Shown here: one piece after another, positions 8,099-16,345 of the stretch
Layout: every line of letters begins with the position of its first letter
Numbering within the stretch: position 1 is the stretch's first letter
From: Thermodesulfobacteriota bacterium
GTDB lineage: Bacteria; Desulfobacterota; Desulfobacteria; Desulfobacterales; Desulfosudaceae
Length of the DNA: 64,000 nucleotides
Assembly (NCBI GenBank): GCA_040753795.1
Contig: JBFMDX010000003.1
Coordinates: forward strand, 1-64,000
Direction: 5' to 3'
Position numbers and translations under genes: made by a program
The notes under the pieces: generated by a model
Databases searched by the model: none
Seen by the model: the letters and a program-made list of their open reading frames with translations, nothing else
Told to the model about the DNA's origin: nothing

Positions 8099-8305
8099 GA
8101 ATCTTGTTCGGGTCTCTCAAAGCGAGAGTAAAAGGGAACTCCGTGAGAACCGGAGACGGGCCCGCCGCTGTAATCCCGCCTTTTCCGGATGAATATGGAA
8201 AAGGACCCCTTTCAGCCATTGTAGGCCACTGTCCGCGCGCGGATGGGAAGGCTGCTGAAAGGGCGGGAGAGTCAGAAGACCTGCCCGGGCAAGACAATGG
8301 CGCCT
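8099..8305 (+). ncRNA. Cobalamin riboswitch (upstream of btuF-cbiZ operon)
   Basis: The B12-box hallmarks are present in order: a GGGAACTCCGTGAGAA segment, CGGGCCCGCCGCTGTAATC (the conserved GCCACTG-type core region), variable stems, and AGTCAGAAGACCTGCC near the 3' end. Cobalamin riboswitches bind adenosyl- or other cobalamins and shut off uptake genes. A rho-independent terminator follows at 8357-8393, so the mechanism is probably transcription attenuation. The downstream operon encodes cobalamin/cobinamide import, which agrees. Confidence 0.95.
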
Positions 8306-8356
8306 GCCGTGGCAGCAGGCCGATCATGATCGATTGACGGATAAAAAAGGGAAATC

Positions 8357-8393
8357 CCGGATCGAAACCTATTTTCGGTCCGGTTTTTTTTTT
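8357..8393 (+). terminator. Terminator in the expression platform of the cobalamin riboswitch
   Basis: CCGGATCGAAA and TTTCGGTCCGG pair around a short loop and are followed by ten T residues. Position between the aptamer and the first gene fits riboswitch-controlled termination. Confidence 0.85.
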
Positions 8394-8430
8394 GCCCGGA
8401 CCCTGACGTGTTGGAAAGGAGACAGCCGTT

Positions 8431-8691
8431 ATGAGGACCGGGGTGATCGTTTACGTCATGGAAAAGAATTTCCCCTTTGACAGAGAGCCTGAACTGGCCG
8501 AGGAGATCAGGCGTTACCATCAGGCGGACGCGGTGGAAATCGTTTCCTGCGGGCAGCGGCACTTTGATGTCATGGACGCCTGGTGGAAACTGACCACCAG
8601 AGGCATGCAGCGGTTTATCTGCGTGTTCGCCGGATACGGCCGCCATTCAACGCCGGCCCAAAACCGGCGCCATCTCAGGCTCTGTAAATAA
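8431..8691 (+). CDS. Small unknown protein, first gene of the riboswitch-controlled operon
   Basis: An 86-residue cytoplasmic protein with no signal peptide or membrane segment. AAGGAGA lies 9 nt before the ATG. It has a basic C-terminus (AQNRRHLRLCK) and two Cys, one in VSCGQRHFDVMDAWWK. I do not recognise the family. It is the first gene after the cobalamin riboswitch and 25 nt before the BtuF-CbiZ gene, so it is probably tied to corrinoid uptake or remodelling. The function is open. Confidence 0.75.
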   Translation: MRTGVIVYVMEKNFPFDREPELAEEIRRYHQADAVEIVSCGQRHFDVMDAWWKLTTRGMQRFICVFAGYGRHSTPAQNRRHLRLCK

Positions 8692-8716
8692 CCGTTCGAT
8701 TGAAGGAGAAAAAGCC

Positions 8717-10756
8717 ATGGGCAAACACCCGGCCGGATTCCCCCGGATATGGATATGGTTCCCGACGATCGTCCTGACCCTGCTGGCCCTGCCTGCGTTC
8801 AGCCTGCCCGTCACCATCACCGACGCGGATGACCGGCCGGTGACCATCACCCGTGCTCCGCAGCGGGTGGTCAGCCTGGTGCCGGCCGTCACGGAGATCA
8901 TTGCCGCCATCGGCGCCGGGGAGGCGGTCAAAGGCATCACCTGCCATGACGCGGATTCCATTGCGGGCGGAAACGTCACCACGGTGGGCGGGTTCGCCTC
9001 CCCGGACCTTGAAATTATCGCCTCGCTGAATCCGGACATCATTTTCATCTCCGACCTGCATCCGTCCGTAAAAGACCGGTGGAAGAACTCCCCCTGCCCC
9101 GTCGTCTGTTTTCCGATCAGTTCCATTGCTGACAGCCTGGAGGTTATCGATCAGCTGGGCCGGATTTTCGACAGGCAGAATCAGGCCGGGGCCGTTATCC
9201 GCGGCATCCATGAAGATATCGACCTGATCGCGAAAAAAACCGCCCGCATCCCGCCCCGGGAAAGGCGGCGGGTCATCCGGCTGATGGGCGACAAAGCCGT
9301 CATGACCCCGGGCCAGGGCTCATTTCAGAACGAAATGATCCGGGCCGCCGGCGGCATTGCCCACGCCATTGACCGGAACGGCACCGTCATCCCCGTCTCC
9401 GTTGAACAGTGGCGGGCCTTTGATCCCCAGGTCATTTACGGCTGCGATGGAGACGAGCGCGTGGCAGCGGCGTTCTTCAATCTTCCCGGATGGAAGGAGG
9501 TGTCGGCCGTAAGGTCGGGCCGGATCACCTATTTCCCCTGCGATCTGACCTGCCGGGCGGCGACGCATACCGGCGAATTCGTCTCCTGGCTGGCCGCCTC
9601 CATTTATACGGATTCTTTCTCCAACCCGGCCAACCTGGTATTAAAGGAAGGCATAATGGAGACCGCCGGCCTGGCCACCGCGACGGATCTGCCCGTTTAC
9701 GTAAAAAACGCCCGCATCGTCCGCAGCCGGCTGTACGACTTTATCCACAAAACGCTGGTTCTGGACTTTGCCAGGCCCACAACCGTCCTCTCTTCGCTGG
9801 AAGGGTGGCGGGACAACATCCGGACCGTGGGAAATCACTACCTGCCCCCGCCCTGCTGGCCCATCAGTCACCAGATCGGGTGGGACCCGTTCCGAAACCA
9901 CGTGCTGAATGTTCTCGGCCAGGACCAGGCGGACACGTCCTTTCTCTATACCGGCGCGGACATGGACCACCTGTCCGCGCGGAAGAAGACATACCGGGAC
10001 CTGACCGTATGGGCCCTGGTCACGGCCGGGGTCTCATCCAACGCCATGCGCATGTCGGCCGACGAAGGACTCTATTATGAGCCGGGGACCATCAATATCA
10101 TCCTGCTGGCGAACACGGCCTTAAGCCGGCGGGCCATGACCCGGGCCGTCATCACGGCCACGGAAGCCAAGACGGCCGCCCTCCAGGACATGGACATCCG
10201 CAGCAGTTACAGCGGGAAAAGCTGCCAGGCCACCGGCACCGGCACCGACCAGGTCATCGTCATCCAGGGCGCGGGGAATCAGGCCCTGGACAACGCCGAA
10301 GGTCACTCCCGCCTGGGCCAGCTCATCGCCGAAACGGTTTACGCCGGGGTCCGGGAAGCGGTGGCAAAACAGAACCGCCTGACGGAGAAACGCGGCGTGT
10401 TTCGCCGTCTGGAAGAACGCGGGATTTCCCTCTACGGCCTGGTCGACCTGACCTCCTGTGAATGCAACCGGCCGGAAAGCGCCATGGTGGCCGAGCTGGA
10501 AAAGCGTCTGCTGGACCCGGCTGTCGCCGGGTTTATCGAACTGGCCCTGGCGGTCAGCGATGACCATGAAAAAGGCCTGCTGACGGATCTGACCGCCTTC
10601 AACCGCCTGGCCCTTGACATCTGTTCGCAGGTAGCGGAAAAAGAGGTAACGCGGATCAGGGATCACATCACCCGGGATGACCTGCCGGTGGTGATGGCAA
10701 CGACATTCAACGCCCTGCTGACCGGGATTTATCAACGGCAGCCGGAACAACCATGA
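8717..10756 (+). CDS. Fusion of cobalamin-binding periplasmic protein (BtuF-like) and adenosylcobinamide amidohydrolase (CbiZ)
   Basis: A 679-residue protein with a signal peptide or anchor at residues 9-30. Residues 35-290 are a class III substrate-binding fold of the BtuF/FepB type (RVVSLVPAVTEIIAAIGAG, later LNPDIIFISD). From about 360 to 550 the sequence matches CbiZ, with GVSSNAMRMSADEG near residue 438 followed by GTINIILLANTAL. CbiZ removes the aminopropanol side of adenosylcobinamide to give cobyric acid, normally in the cytoplasm. A helical tail of about 120 residues follows. If the signal works, both domains would be periplasmic, so salvage cleavage might occur before import. AGGAG precedes the ATG, and the stop overlaps the next gene by 4 nt. 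Confidence 0.9.
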   Translation: MGKHPAGFPRIWIWFPTIVLTLLALPAFSLPVTITDADDRPVTITRAPQRVVSLVPAVTEIIAAIGAGEAVKGITCHDADSIAGGNVTTVGGFASPDLEIIASLNPDIIFISDLHPSVKDRWKNSPCPVVCFPISSIADSLEVIDQLGRIFDRQNQAGAVIRGIHEDIDLIAKKTARIPPRERRRVIRLMGDKAVMTPGQGSFQNEMIRAAGGIAHAIDRNGTVIPVSVEQWRAFDPQVIYGCDGDERVAAAFFNLPGWKEVSAVRSGRITYFPCDLTCRAATHTGEFVSWLAASIYTDSFSNPANLVLKEGIMETAGLATATDLPVYVKNARIVRSRLYDFIHKTLVLDFARPTTVLSSLEGWRDNIRTVGNHYLPPPCWPISHQIGWDPFRNHVLNVLGQDQADTSFLYTGADMDHLSARKKTYRDLTVWALVTAGVSSNAMRMSADEGLYYEPGTINIILLANTALSRRAMTRAVITATEAKTAALQDMDIRSSYSGKSCQATGTGTDQVIVIQGAGNQALDNAEGHSRLGQLIAETVYAGVREAVAKQNRLTEKRGVFRRLEERGISLYGLVDLTSCECNRPESAMVAELEKRLLDPAVAGFIELALAVSDDHEKGLLTDLTAFNRLALDICSQVAEKEVTRIRDHITRDDLPVVMATTFNALLTGIYQRQPEQP

Positions 10757-11607
10757 AACCATTGTTCTCGATATTACTGCTGATCGGGGGATTGGCCGTA
10801 AGCGCCCTGCCGGCCGAGGCCGAGCCTCCCCGGCGCATCGTTTCCCTGGGGCCGGTCATCACCGAAATGATTTACCTGCTGGGCGCCGAGGACAGCCTGA
10901 TCGCCGACACGGTCTATTGCAACGTGCCGGAAGCGGCCAGGGAAAAAACAAAAATCGGCAACATCATTCAGGTGGATGTGGAAAAAATCATCAGCCTGGC
11001 GCCGGACATCGTGCTGGCCAACCCCCTGGACAGCGCCAAACAGTTGGATACCCTGCGGAAGATGGGCATCCGGGTGGTACAGTTTGACAACCCGGCCACC
11101 TTTGACAAAATATGCGCCATGATGGACGAGCTGGGCAGGCTGCTGGGCCGGGAAGATCAAGCCCGGGCCGTTATCGCCGAGGCAAAAGCGGCGGTCGATA
11201 CCGTTGTATCGCGGACCCGCCGATTGCCGCCCCGTAAAGTGTTTATTCAGATCGGCATGAACCCGCTGCACACCTCCCCCGAGGGGACGTTTATCCATGA
11301 ATACATCACCTTTTCCGGCGGCATCAATGTGGCGGCCCATGAAAAATCAGGCAACTACAGCCGGGAAAAAGTGCTGGAGACCAATCCCGACGTCATTCTC
11401 ATCTCCGGTATGGGAACGGACACGGCCGGGGCCGAGCAGGAGAAACGGACATGGCTGAATTATTCCTCACTGAACGCGGCCCGGACCGGGGAGGTCCACG
11501 TCATCGACTCGGAGATCCTGTGCAGCCCGACGCCGGTCAGTTTTGCCGACGCCCTGGCCTATGTGGCTGCCCTGATTCATCCGCCGCATCCGGGTGAACT
11601 CCCATGA
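10753..11607 (+). CDS. btuF: Cobalamin ABC transporter substrate-binding protein
   Basis: A 284-residue periplasmic protein with a signal peptide (residues 1-22, ending ALPAEA). The BtuF/FhuD-type fold is marked by RRIVSLGPVITEMIYLLGA, then LAPDIVLANP and VLETNPDVILISG. The usual length for the family is about 270. It captures cobalamin or a related corrinoid for the BtuC permease, whose ATG overlaps its stop codon. It is the second binding protein in the operon, so the two may differ in ligand or act in sequence. The cobalamin assignment rests on the riboswitch and CbiZ context; the fold alone would also fit a siderophore-binding protein. Confidence 0.87.
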   Translation: MKPLFSILLLIGGLAVSALPAEAEPPRRIVSLGPVITEMIYLLGAEDSLIADTVYCNVPEAAREKTKIGNIIQVDVEKIISLAPDIVLANPLDSAKQLDTLRKMGIRVVQFDNPATFDKICAMMDELGRLLGREDQARAVIAEAKAAVDTVVSRTRRLPPRKVFIQIGMNPLHTSPEGTFIHEYITFSGGINVAAHEKSGNYSREKVLETNPDVILISGMGTDTAGAEQEKRTWLNYSSLNAARTGEVHVIDSEILCSPTPVSFADALAYVAALIHPPHPGELP

Positions 11608-12614
11608 AAAACACGAGAGCCATCAAATACGCCGCCGTCCTGGTCATCCTGCTGGCCGTGCTGGCGTGCGCCTGCCTCCTGTCCCTGTGCGCCGGGTCGG
11701 CGGATATCCCGTTCCGGGACATCCCGGGGCTGCTCTTCGGCGGCGGCGAAAGCATCCAGCGGAACATCCTGATGGATATCCGCCTGCCCCGGCTGATCCT
11801 GGGTATCCTGATCGGCGGCGCCCTGAGCCTGGCGGGCGCCCTGCTCCAGGGGATGTTCCGCAATCCCCTGGTGGAACCCTACACCCTGGGGATATCGGGC
11901 GGCGCTTCCCTGGGCATATGCCTCAATATCCTTTTCAAATGGGACCATGTCCTCGGCGTCATCGCCTACCCCCTGGCCGGGTTCGCCGGCGCGGCCGCGG
12001 TCGTGCTGGCGGTCTATTTTCTCAGCCTGAACGCGGGGTCCCTGAAAACCAACCACATGCTGCTGACCGGCGTCATGATCAGTTTCGTGTCCTCCTCCCT
12101 GATCATGCTGATTATGGCCATTGCCCGTTCCGACGACATCCATACCATCGTGCTCTGGACCATGGGTTCCCTGGACGTGCCGAACATGAAACTGGTCAAA
12201 ATCGCCGCCGCCGGAATTCTGGCCGGGCTGGTCGCGAGCCTTTTCTTCTGCCTGGACTTGAACGCCCTGGCCCTGGGGGAAGAGGAAGCCGCCTCCCTGG
12301 GCGTCAACGTGGACCGGACCAAAAAGTGGCTGTTCGTGCTGGCCTCCCTGCTGACCGGCCTGAGCGTGTCCGTGGCCGGGATCATCGGTTTTGTCGGGCT
12401 GATCGTGCCCCATCTCATGCGGCTGGTCATCGGCCCCGACCATCGGCTGCTGCTGATCGGCTCGTTCCTGGCGGGGGCGTCGTTTCTGGTCCTGTGCGAT
12501 ATCGCCGCCCGCACCGTGATCGCCCCCCTGGAGCTGCCGGTGGGGGTCATCACCGGCATCATCGGCGGGACGGTATTTATTTACGCCCTGGGGAAGAGGC
12601 AGGTCACGTTGTAG
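11604..12614 (+). CDS. btuC: Cobalamin ABC transporter permease (FecCD/BtuC family)
   Basis: A 336-residue inner-membrane protein with about ten hydrophobic segments. Family motifs are visible: IRLPRLILGILIGGALSLAG near the start, then GMFRNPLVEPYTLGISGGAS, and GFVGLIVPHLMRLVIGPDHR near the end. Two copies form the translocation path with BtuD. The ATG overlaps the btuF stop (ATGA), showing tight coupling. A 157-nt gap with a repeat lies before the ATPase gene. Confidence 0.92.
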   Translation: MKNTRAIKYAAVLVILLAVLACACLLSLCAGSADIPFRDIPGLLFGGGESIQRNILMDIRLPRLILGILIGGALSLAGALLQGMFRNPLVEPYTLGISGGASLGICLNILFKWDHVLGVIAYPLAGFAGAAAVVLAVYFLSLNAGSLKTNHMLLTGVMISFVSSSLIMLIMAIARSDDIHTIVLWTMGSLDVPNMKLVKIAAAGILAGLVASLFFCLDLNALALGEEEAASLGVNVDRTKKWLFVLASLLTGLSVSVAGIIGFVGLIVPHLMRLVIGPDHRLLLIGSFLAGASFLVLCDIAARTVIAPLELPVGVITGIIGGTVFIYALGKRQVTL

Positions 12615-12660
12615 AGGGGTTCAAGGGGACAAGGATTCAAGGGGTCGAGGGGTCAAGTAA
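12615..12660. repeat. Short intergenic repeat rich in TCAAGGGG units
   Basis: Right after the btuC stop lie several variants of TTCAAGGGG and GTCGAGGGG. A similar G-rich tract with both orientations occurs at 23281-23375 between pilV and pilW. In both places the repeat sits inside an operon. Confidence 0.55.
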
Positions 12661-12771
12661 CTCCCATAATTACAGGCCATCGAACGTTTGAGAATTCGAT
12701 AGTTGACTGCCCCGGAAATATGATTCACTGGCGAACAACTATCATGGGAAAATAACTGAACAAGAACTTTC

Positions 12772-13575
12772 ATGAATAAGTTTATCATCACACTGAACAA
12801 CGTGACCTGCGGTTACCACGGGAAAACCGTCCTGACGGACATCACCCTGGCAATCGCCGCCGGAGAAATGGTCGGCATCATCGGGCCCAACGGCGCCGGC
12901 AAAACCACCCTGCTCAAAACCCTGGCCGGGCAGTTGAAGCCCCGGCAGGGGGACATCACCGTCGCCTCCCGGCCTCTGTCCGAATATTCCGGTAAAGAAC
13001 TGGCCGCCGTCATGGCGGTGGTGGGGCAGACGGTCCCCCCTTCCCTGCTGACCGTCCGGGAACACGTGCTGCTGGGGCGCCTCCCCTTTTTCCGCCGATA
13101 CCAGTTGTTTGAAACCGCCAGGGACTTTGACATCGCCGACCGGTATATGGAACTGACCGGGATCTCCGACCTGGCCGGAGCCCCCATGAACGAAATCAGC
13201 GGCGGCGAACGGCAGCTGGCGGCCATCACCCGGGCCCTGGTCCAGGAACCGAAGATCCTCCTGCTGGACGAGCCCACCTCGCACCTGGATATCACCCACC
13301 AGCAGCGCATCATGGACCTGATCGCCGGCCTCAACCGCGACCTGGCGCTGACGGTGGTCATGGTCATGCATGACCTGAACCTGGCCGGAGAATACACCGG
13401 CCGGTTGATTCTCCTGAACGGCCGGGAGAAGGGCATTCACCTGGCCGGTCCGGCTGAAACGGTCCTGACCCCGGAAACCATCCGCGCGGTTTACCGGACC
13501 GAGGTGCTGGTGACCCGGAATCCCGTGTCCGGAAAACCCGGCATCTTTCTGTCGGCGCGGCAATCAGATATTTGA
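12772..13575 (+). CDS. btuD: Cobalamin ABC transporter ATP-binding protein
   Basis: A 267-residue ABC ATPase. The Walker A motif is GPNGAGKTT, the signature is ISGGERQL, and Walker B is ILLLDEPTSHLD, followed by an H-loop in VMVMHDLNLA. The family includes FepC, FhuC and BtuD. Gene order with btuF and btuC under a cobalamin riboswitch supports BtuD. The 157-nt gap before it may contain processing or a secondary promoter. No strong ribosome site is seen before the ATG. Confidence 0.92.
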   Translation: MNKFIITLNNVTCGYHGKTVLTDITLAIAAGEMVGIIGPNGAGKTTLLKTLAGQLKPRQGDITVASRPLSEYSGKELAAVMAVVGQTVPPSLLTVREHVLLGRLPFFRRYQLFETARDFDIADRYMELTGISDLAGAPMNEISGGERQLAAITRALVQEPKILLLDEPTSHLDITHQQRIMDLIAGLNRDLALTVVMVMHDLNLAGEYTGRLILLNGREKGIHLAGPAETVLTPETIRAVYRTEVLVTRNPVSGKPGIFLSARQSDI

Positions 13576-13676
13576 TTTTTTGCGGGGGATGCGATAAAAA
13601 TAATTGTAAAAATAGCGGATTAAAAACAAGGGGCGAGGCTCAACAGCCATGCAATCTATTGAGGAGTAAAAATACC

Positions 13677-13883
13677 ATGAACACCTTTACCGCCATTATC
13701 CATCAGGAGGATGACCGCTATGTGGCCGAGTGCCCGGAAGTTGGAACGGCCAGCCAGGGTACAACCATTGCCGAAGCTATCAGCAACTTGAAAGAGGCAA
13801 CCGAGTTATACCTGGAAGAATTTCCTTTAAAGTCGTTCTCCCGCCCCATCCTCACCACCTTCGAGGTCTCCGCTCATGCCTGA
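13677..13883 (+). CDS. hicB: HicB-type antitoxin
   Basis: A 68-residue protein with the HicB partial RNase-H-like fold: FTAIIHQEDDRYVAECPEVG, then GTTIAEAISNLKEATELYLEE. The start is chosen by GAGGAG 10 nt upstream of the ATG. It overlaps the HicA start by 8 nt. HicB normally neutralises the HicA RNase and autoregulates. Here the antitoxin is the upstream gene. The partner toxin carries a frameshift. Confidence 0.85.
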   Translation: MNTFTAIIHQEDDRYVAECPEVGTASQGTTIAEAISNLKEATELYLEEFPLKSFSRPILTTFEVSAHA

Positions 13884-14099
13884 GTTGCCGAAGATTTCCG
13901 GCGATGAAGCCATCAAGGTCTTTAAACGCCTGGGATTTTATGAAGCAAGTCAACGGGGAAGCCATGTCGTTTTGAGAAGAGAGAACAGCGGTTGTGTCAT
14001 TCCCCGGCACAAATCTCTTGCCATAGGCACCTTAAAAGCGCCATCAAACAGTCCGGCATAACCGATCAGGAGTTTCTGGACGGTTATAAGAAGCGGTAG
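13876..14099 (+). pseudogene. hicA: HicA-type toxin with a frameshift
   Basis: The frame opens as a typical HicA mRNA interferase (KISGDEAIKVFKRLGFYEA, then GSHVVLRRE with the catalytic His, and IPRHKSLAIGTLK). After the AAAA at 14034-14037 it reads CCA TCA AAC and stops early at 14059-14061. In another frame the sequence continues exactly as HicA should, AIKQSGITDQEFLDGYKKR, to a stop at 14097-14099. One missing A in the run explains it. It could be a true mutation, a sequencing error or a slippery site. The HicB gene is intact. Confidence 0.75.
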
Positions 14100-14482
14100 G
14101 CCTCCGTGCTCGGGCTTCATCCGCCTGCGGCGGATTTCACTCCCTGCGCGCGGAGCCCGGCTGATTTTTAAATCTATTCCCACCCGCCACCCTCAAAGGT
14201 AGCCGCCGCGCGTTTATTTGGTCATTCCCTGCCTGTCATGCCGCCTGCATCTTCTTACATAATCAAATCTTAATTATCGGCCCTTGCAGCGTTTTAAAAA
14301 GCATTAAGGAACCAAAGGCCGATAATTCTGATTATATAATCAGGCGCAAGCAGCCCGCCAGGCAGGGGACAACGGCCCCGGCAGCAGCGGCGGCGTCTGA
14401 TTTTACCATTCTCCCGGCCACCCTCCCCGGATAAGGTAATGGATCAATTTTATTCTGGATCACCCGGACAAGCCGATATTTG
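14100..14482. other. Intergenic region with an 11-bp inverted repeat
   Basis: There is no credible gene in this 383-nt stretch. AATTATCGGCC (14272-14282) and GGCCGATAATT (14317-14327) form a perfect inverted repeat with a 34-nt spacer. It might be a regulatory or attachment-like site at the edge of the accessory patch, but nothing else supports a role. Confidence 0.5.
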
Positions 14483-14899
14483 TCACAACTTTCTAATCAC
14501 TAAACTAAGGCCACAAATTATAGTACCACCAACAGCCACTACAATTGGACCGGCTTCATTCCAAACGGCTAATTCTTTACAAAAGTAATATAAAATTGCC
14601 AAAACACTAAGCCCATACGCAGTATACAAAAACCATACAGTCTTAACTCTATTCATTGCCTGTAAAACGCTTTGAAGGAGCGCTAATGCTGTTATAAAAA
14701 TAAGCAGTGCCATCAAAAAGGTTGATTCACTAGAAGCAAATGTGCCACGGATGTAATTGTACCCATAGATGGGCACATAAAACACGTGAGCCCAAGGGAC
14801 AATAATAGAGGATAACAACATTAAGCATACGGTGATAAGCAAATAATCATAAAAATTTTTTTTCATAATTTTAAGAAGCTCACTGGCACTTGTTTTCAT
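14483..14899 (-). CDS. Small polytopic membrane protein, possible immunity protein
   Basis: A 138-residue protein with four predicted membrane segments (about residues 17-35, 58-77, 85-103 and 115-133). The gene is visibly AT-richer than its neighbours, a sign of transfer. The ATG at 14899 has AAGGTG upstream, and the gene overlaps the end of the Rhs tip frame by 20 nt, the usual order of toxin then immunity. I do not recognise a family. A membrane immunity protein would fit a membrane-acting toxin, but this is inferred from position. Confidence 0.6.
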   Translation of the reverse strand: MKTSASELLKIMKKNFYDYLLITVCLMLLSSIIVPWAHVFYVPIYGYNYIRGTFASSESTFLMALLIFITALALLQSVLQAMNRVKTVWFLYTAYGLSVLAILYYFCKELAVWNEAGPIVVAVGGTIICGLSLVIRKL

Positions 14900-15461
14900 C
14901 AATCACCTTATTGACGCAGTCGATCCAGTCGTCAATGGCCAGCCCACCGCCAAAAATTGGATTTCCTGTGGGGCATTGTTTTTTAATCTTTTTCTGAATA
15001 TCATCACAACATTTACACTTACATAATTTATCTACACCCTCTTTGCATTTCTGAACGACCTTTTGGCAATATGACTCATTACTTATTGGGTTGTTGTTTC
15101 CATCGACAACAGTTATATTCTTTCTGCATAGTTCTTTAACGGTTGTTTCGCATCGATTATAGCCCTCGTCCCTTTTGGGGCAATCATTCTCATCTTCCAA
15201 ACCTGCGGGATCAATTAGTCTTATGGGATTATTTGACGCATATGCAAATAAATTAATTCCACCTTTTATTCCTATCGGATCCTTCCTCAAATATCTCCCG
15301 GTAGAAGGCTCATAATACCGCCACCAGTTGTAGTGCAGGCCTGTCTCCTCATCGTAGTATTGGCCCGGGAACCTGAGATTTTCCTCGATGATGAAATCCA
15401 GATACTGATGCCGGTTTTCTGCCGCCGGTTTTATTCCGCCTGCCGGGCGACCGCGTTTGAA
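14880..15461 (-). pseudogene. Orphan Rhs core end with Cys-rich C-terminal tip (5' truncated)
   Basis: The open frame runs from a stop at 15462-15464 and lacks a plausible start. It contains the end of the Rhs-associated core: FPGQYYDEETGLHYNWWRYY, then GRYLRKDPIG, and the closing DPAGL. After that comes a 105-residue variable tail with 12 Cys, including a CKCKCC cluster. In Rhs/YD-repeat toxins the tail beyond DPxGL is the toxic tip, and tips plus immunity genes are often left as orphan modules that can recombine back onto a full core. Here the core stub is about 60 residues. The tail matches nothing I know. A second Rhs fragment lies at 30 kb. Confidence 0.7.
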
Positions 15462-16273
15462 TTATACGTTATCCTGCTCCAATAGGCCGCTTGCCAGGTA
15501 TCCTCTAAACATTTAGCCCAGATATCCCAGGTATCTTTCGTCGCTACCGCCATGGCATCATTGACCGCGGCAGACTGGGTAGAACTCATTTTTGATTCCT
15601 GCGCCAGTTTCATCATACCGGCCACATCACCTTTGGCTTTTAACGCTTTCATTTGCGCCTGCAGCTCTTTTGCTTTGGCTTTATCATTATCAGTAAAGGC
15701 ATTGGACGCATCGGCCGCTTTTTTCCTGTCTTTTTCCGGATACGCTTCCTGTTCGGCTCTCTTATAAAGCAGCTTGTCCTCGCTTATTGTTCTGCCGCTC
15801 CCGTCATCTACTTTTCTGAAATACGCTTTGTCCAAAGCCATATACTTCTTTTCCAGCGCCTGGTATTCCTGCTCGGAATGTTTTCCCATAAGACTCTGTG
15901 ATTTCAAGGCGCCGAGCGCATCGACAATATTGTCACCGGCGGATATTTCCAGCATCTCCGCTTCCATGACGACCTGTTCCTTCTGGCCGAGCTTTTCATA
16001 ATAATTGATGCGCCATCCCTTTTCCTGACTTTCCTGAACAGGTTCAAGCCGATCACCTTTTTGCGCCTGCCCTTCAAAAAATTGTTTAACCGTATCTATC
16101 GGATCTTTGGTCAGAACAACATAGGGTTCGCTTTCATTCTGCCTGACGGCGTTTGGATACGGGGATATGGGATGGGCCTGAATGATACCATCACCTTCAT
16201 CCGCCTGTAATGACGACATCATTCCAAGCACCAAACCGGTTGCCACGATCAAAACCAGCCAGCCTTTTTTCAT
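15431..16273 (-). CDS. Exported protein of unknown function
   Basis: A 280-residue protein with a clean signal peptide (residues 1-24, cleavage near LQA-DE). An AGGAG site lies 7 nt before the ATG. The middle and C-terminal part is charged and helical (Lys/Glu/Gln rich, with DKAKAKELQAQMKALKAKGD suggesting a coiled coil). There is no recognisable enzyme motif. Its 3' end overlaps the orphan Rhs frame by 31 nt, so the Rhs fragment may be a later insertion downstream. It is probably periplasmic. Confidence 0.75.
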   Translation of the reverse strand: MKKGWLVLIVATGLVLGMMSSLQADEGDGIIQAHPISPYPNAVRQNESEPYVVLTKDPIDTVKQFFEGQAQKGDRLEPVQESQEKGWRINYYEKLGQKEQVVMEAEMLEISAGDNIVDALGALKSQSLMGKHSEQEYQALEKKYMALDKAYFRKVDDGSGRTISEDKLLYKRAEQEAYPEKDRKKAADASNAFTDNDKAKAKELQAQMKALKAKGDVAGMMKLAQESKMSSTQSAAVNDAMAVATKDTWDIWAKCLEDTWQAAYWSRITYNSNAVARQAE

Positions 16274-16345
16274 TTGTTTTCTCCTGTTTTCTTCAATAAG
16301 AAATTCAAATCAATTACGAGAGCGTCATAATTTCCCGGGTCCGCC

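Noticed and set aside
13573-13604. TTTTTTGCG/CGATAAAAA inverted repeat after btuD considered as a terminator
   Set aside because: The stem has few G/C pairs and mismatches; it may contribute to termination but is not convincing.
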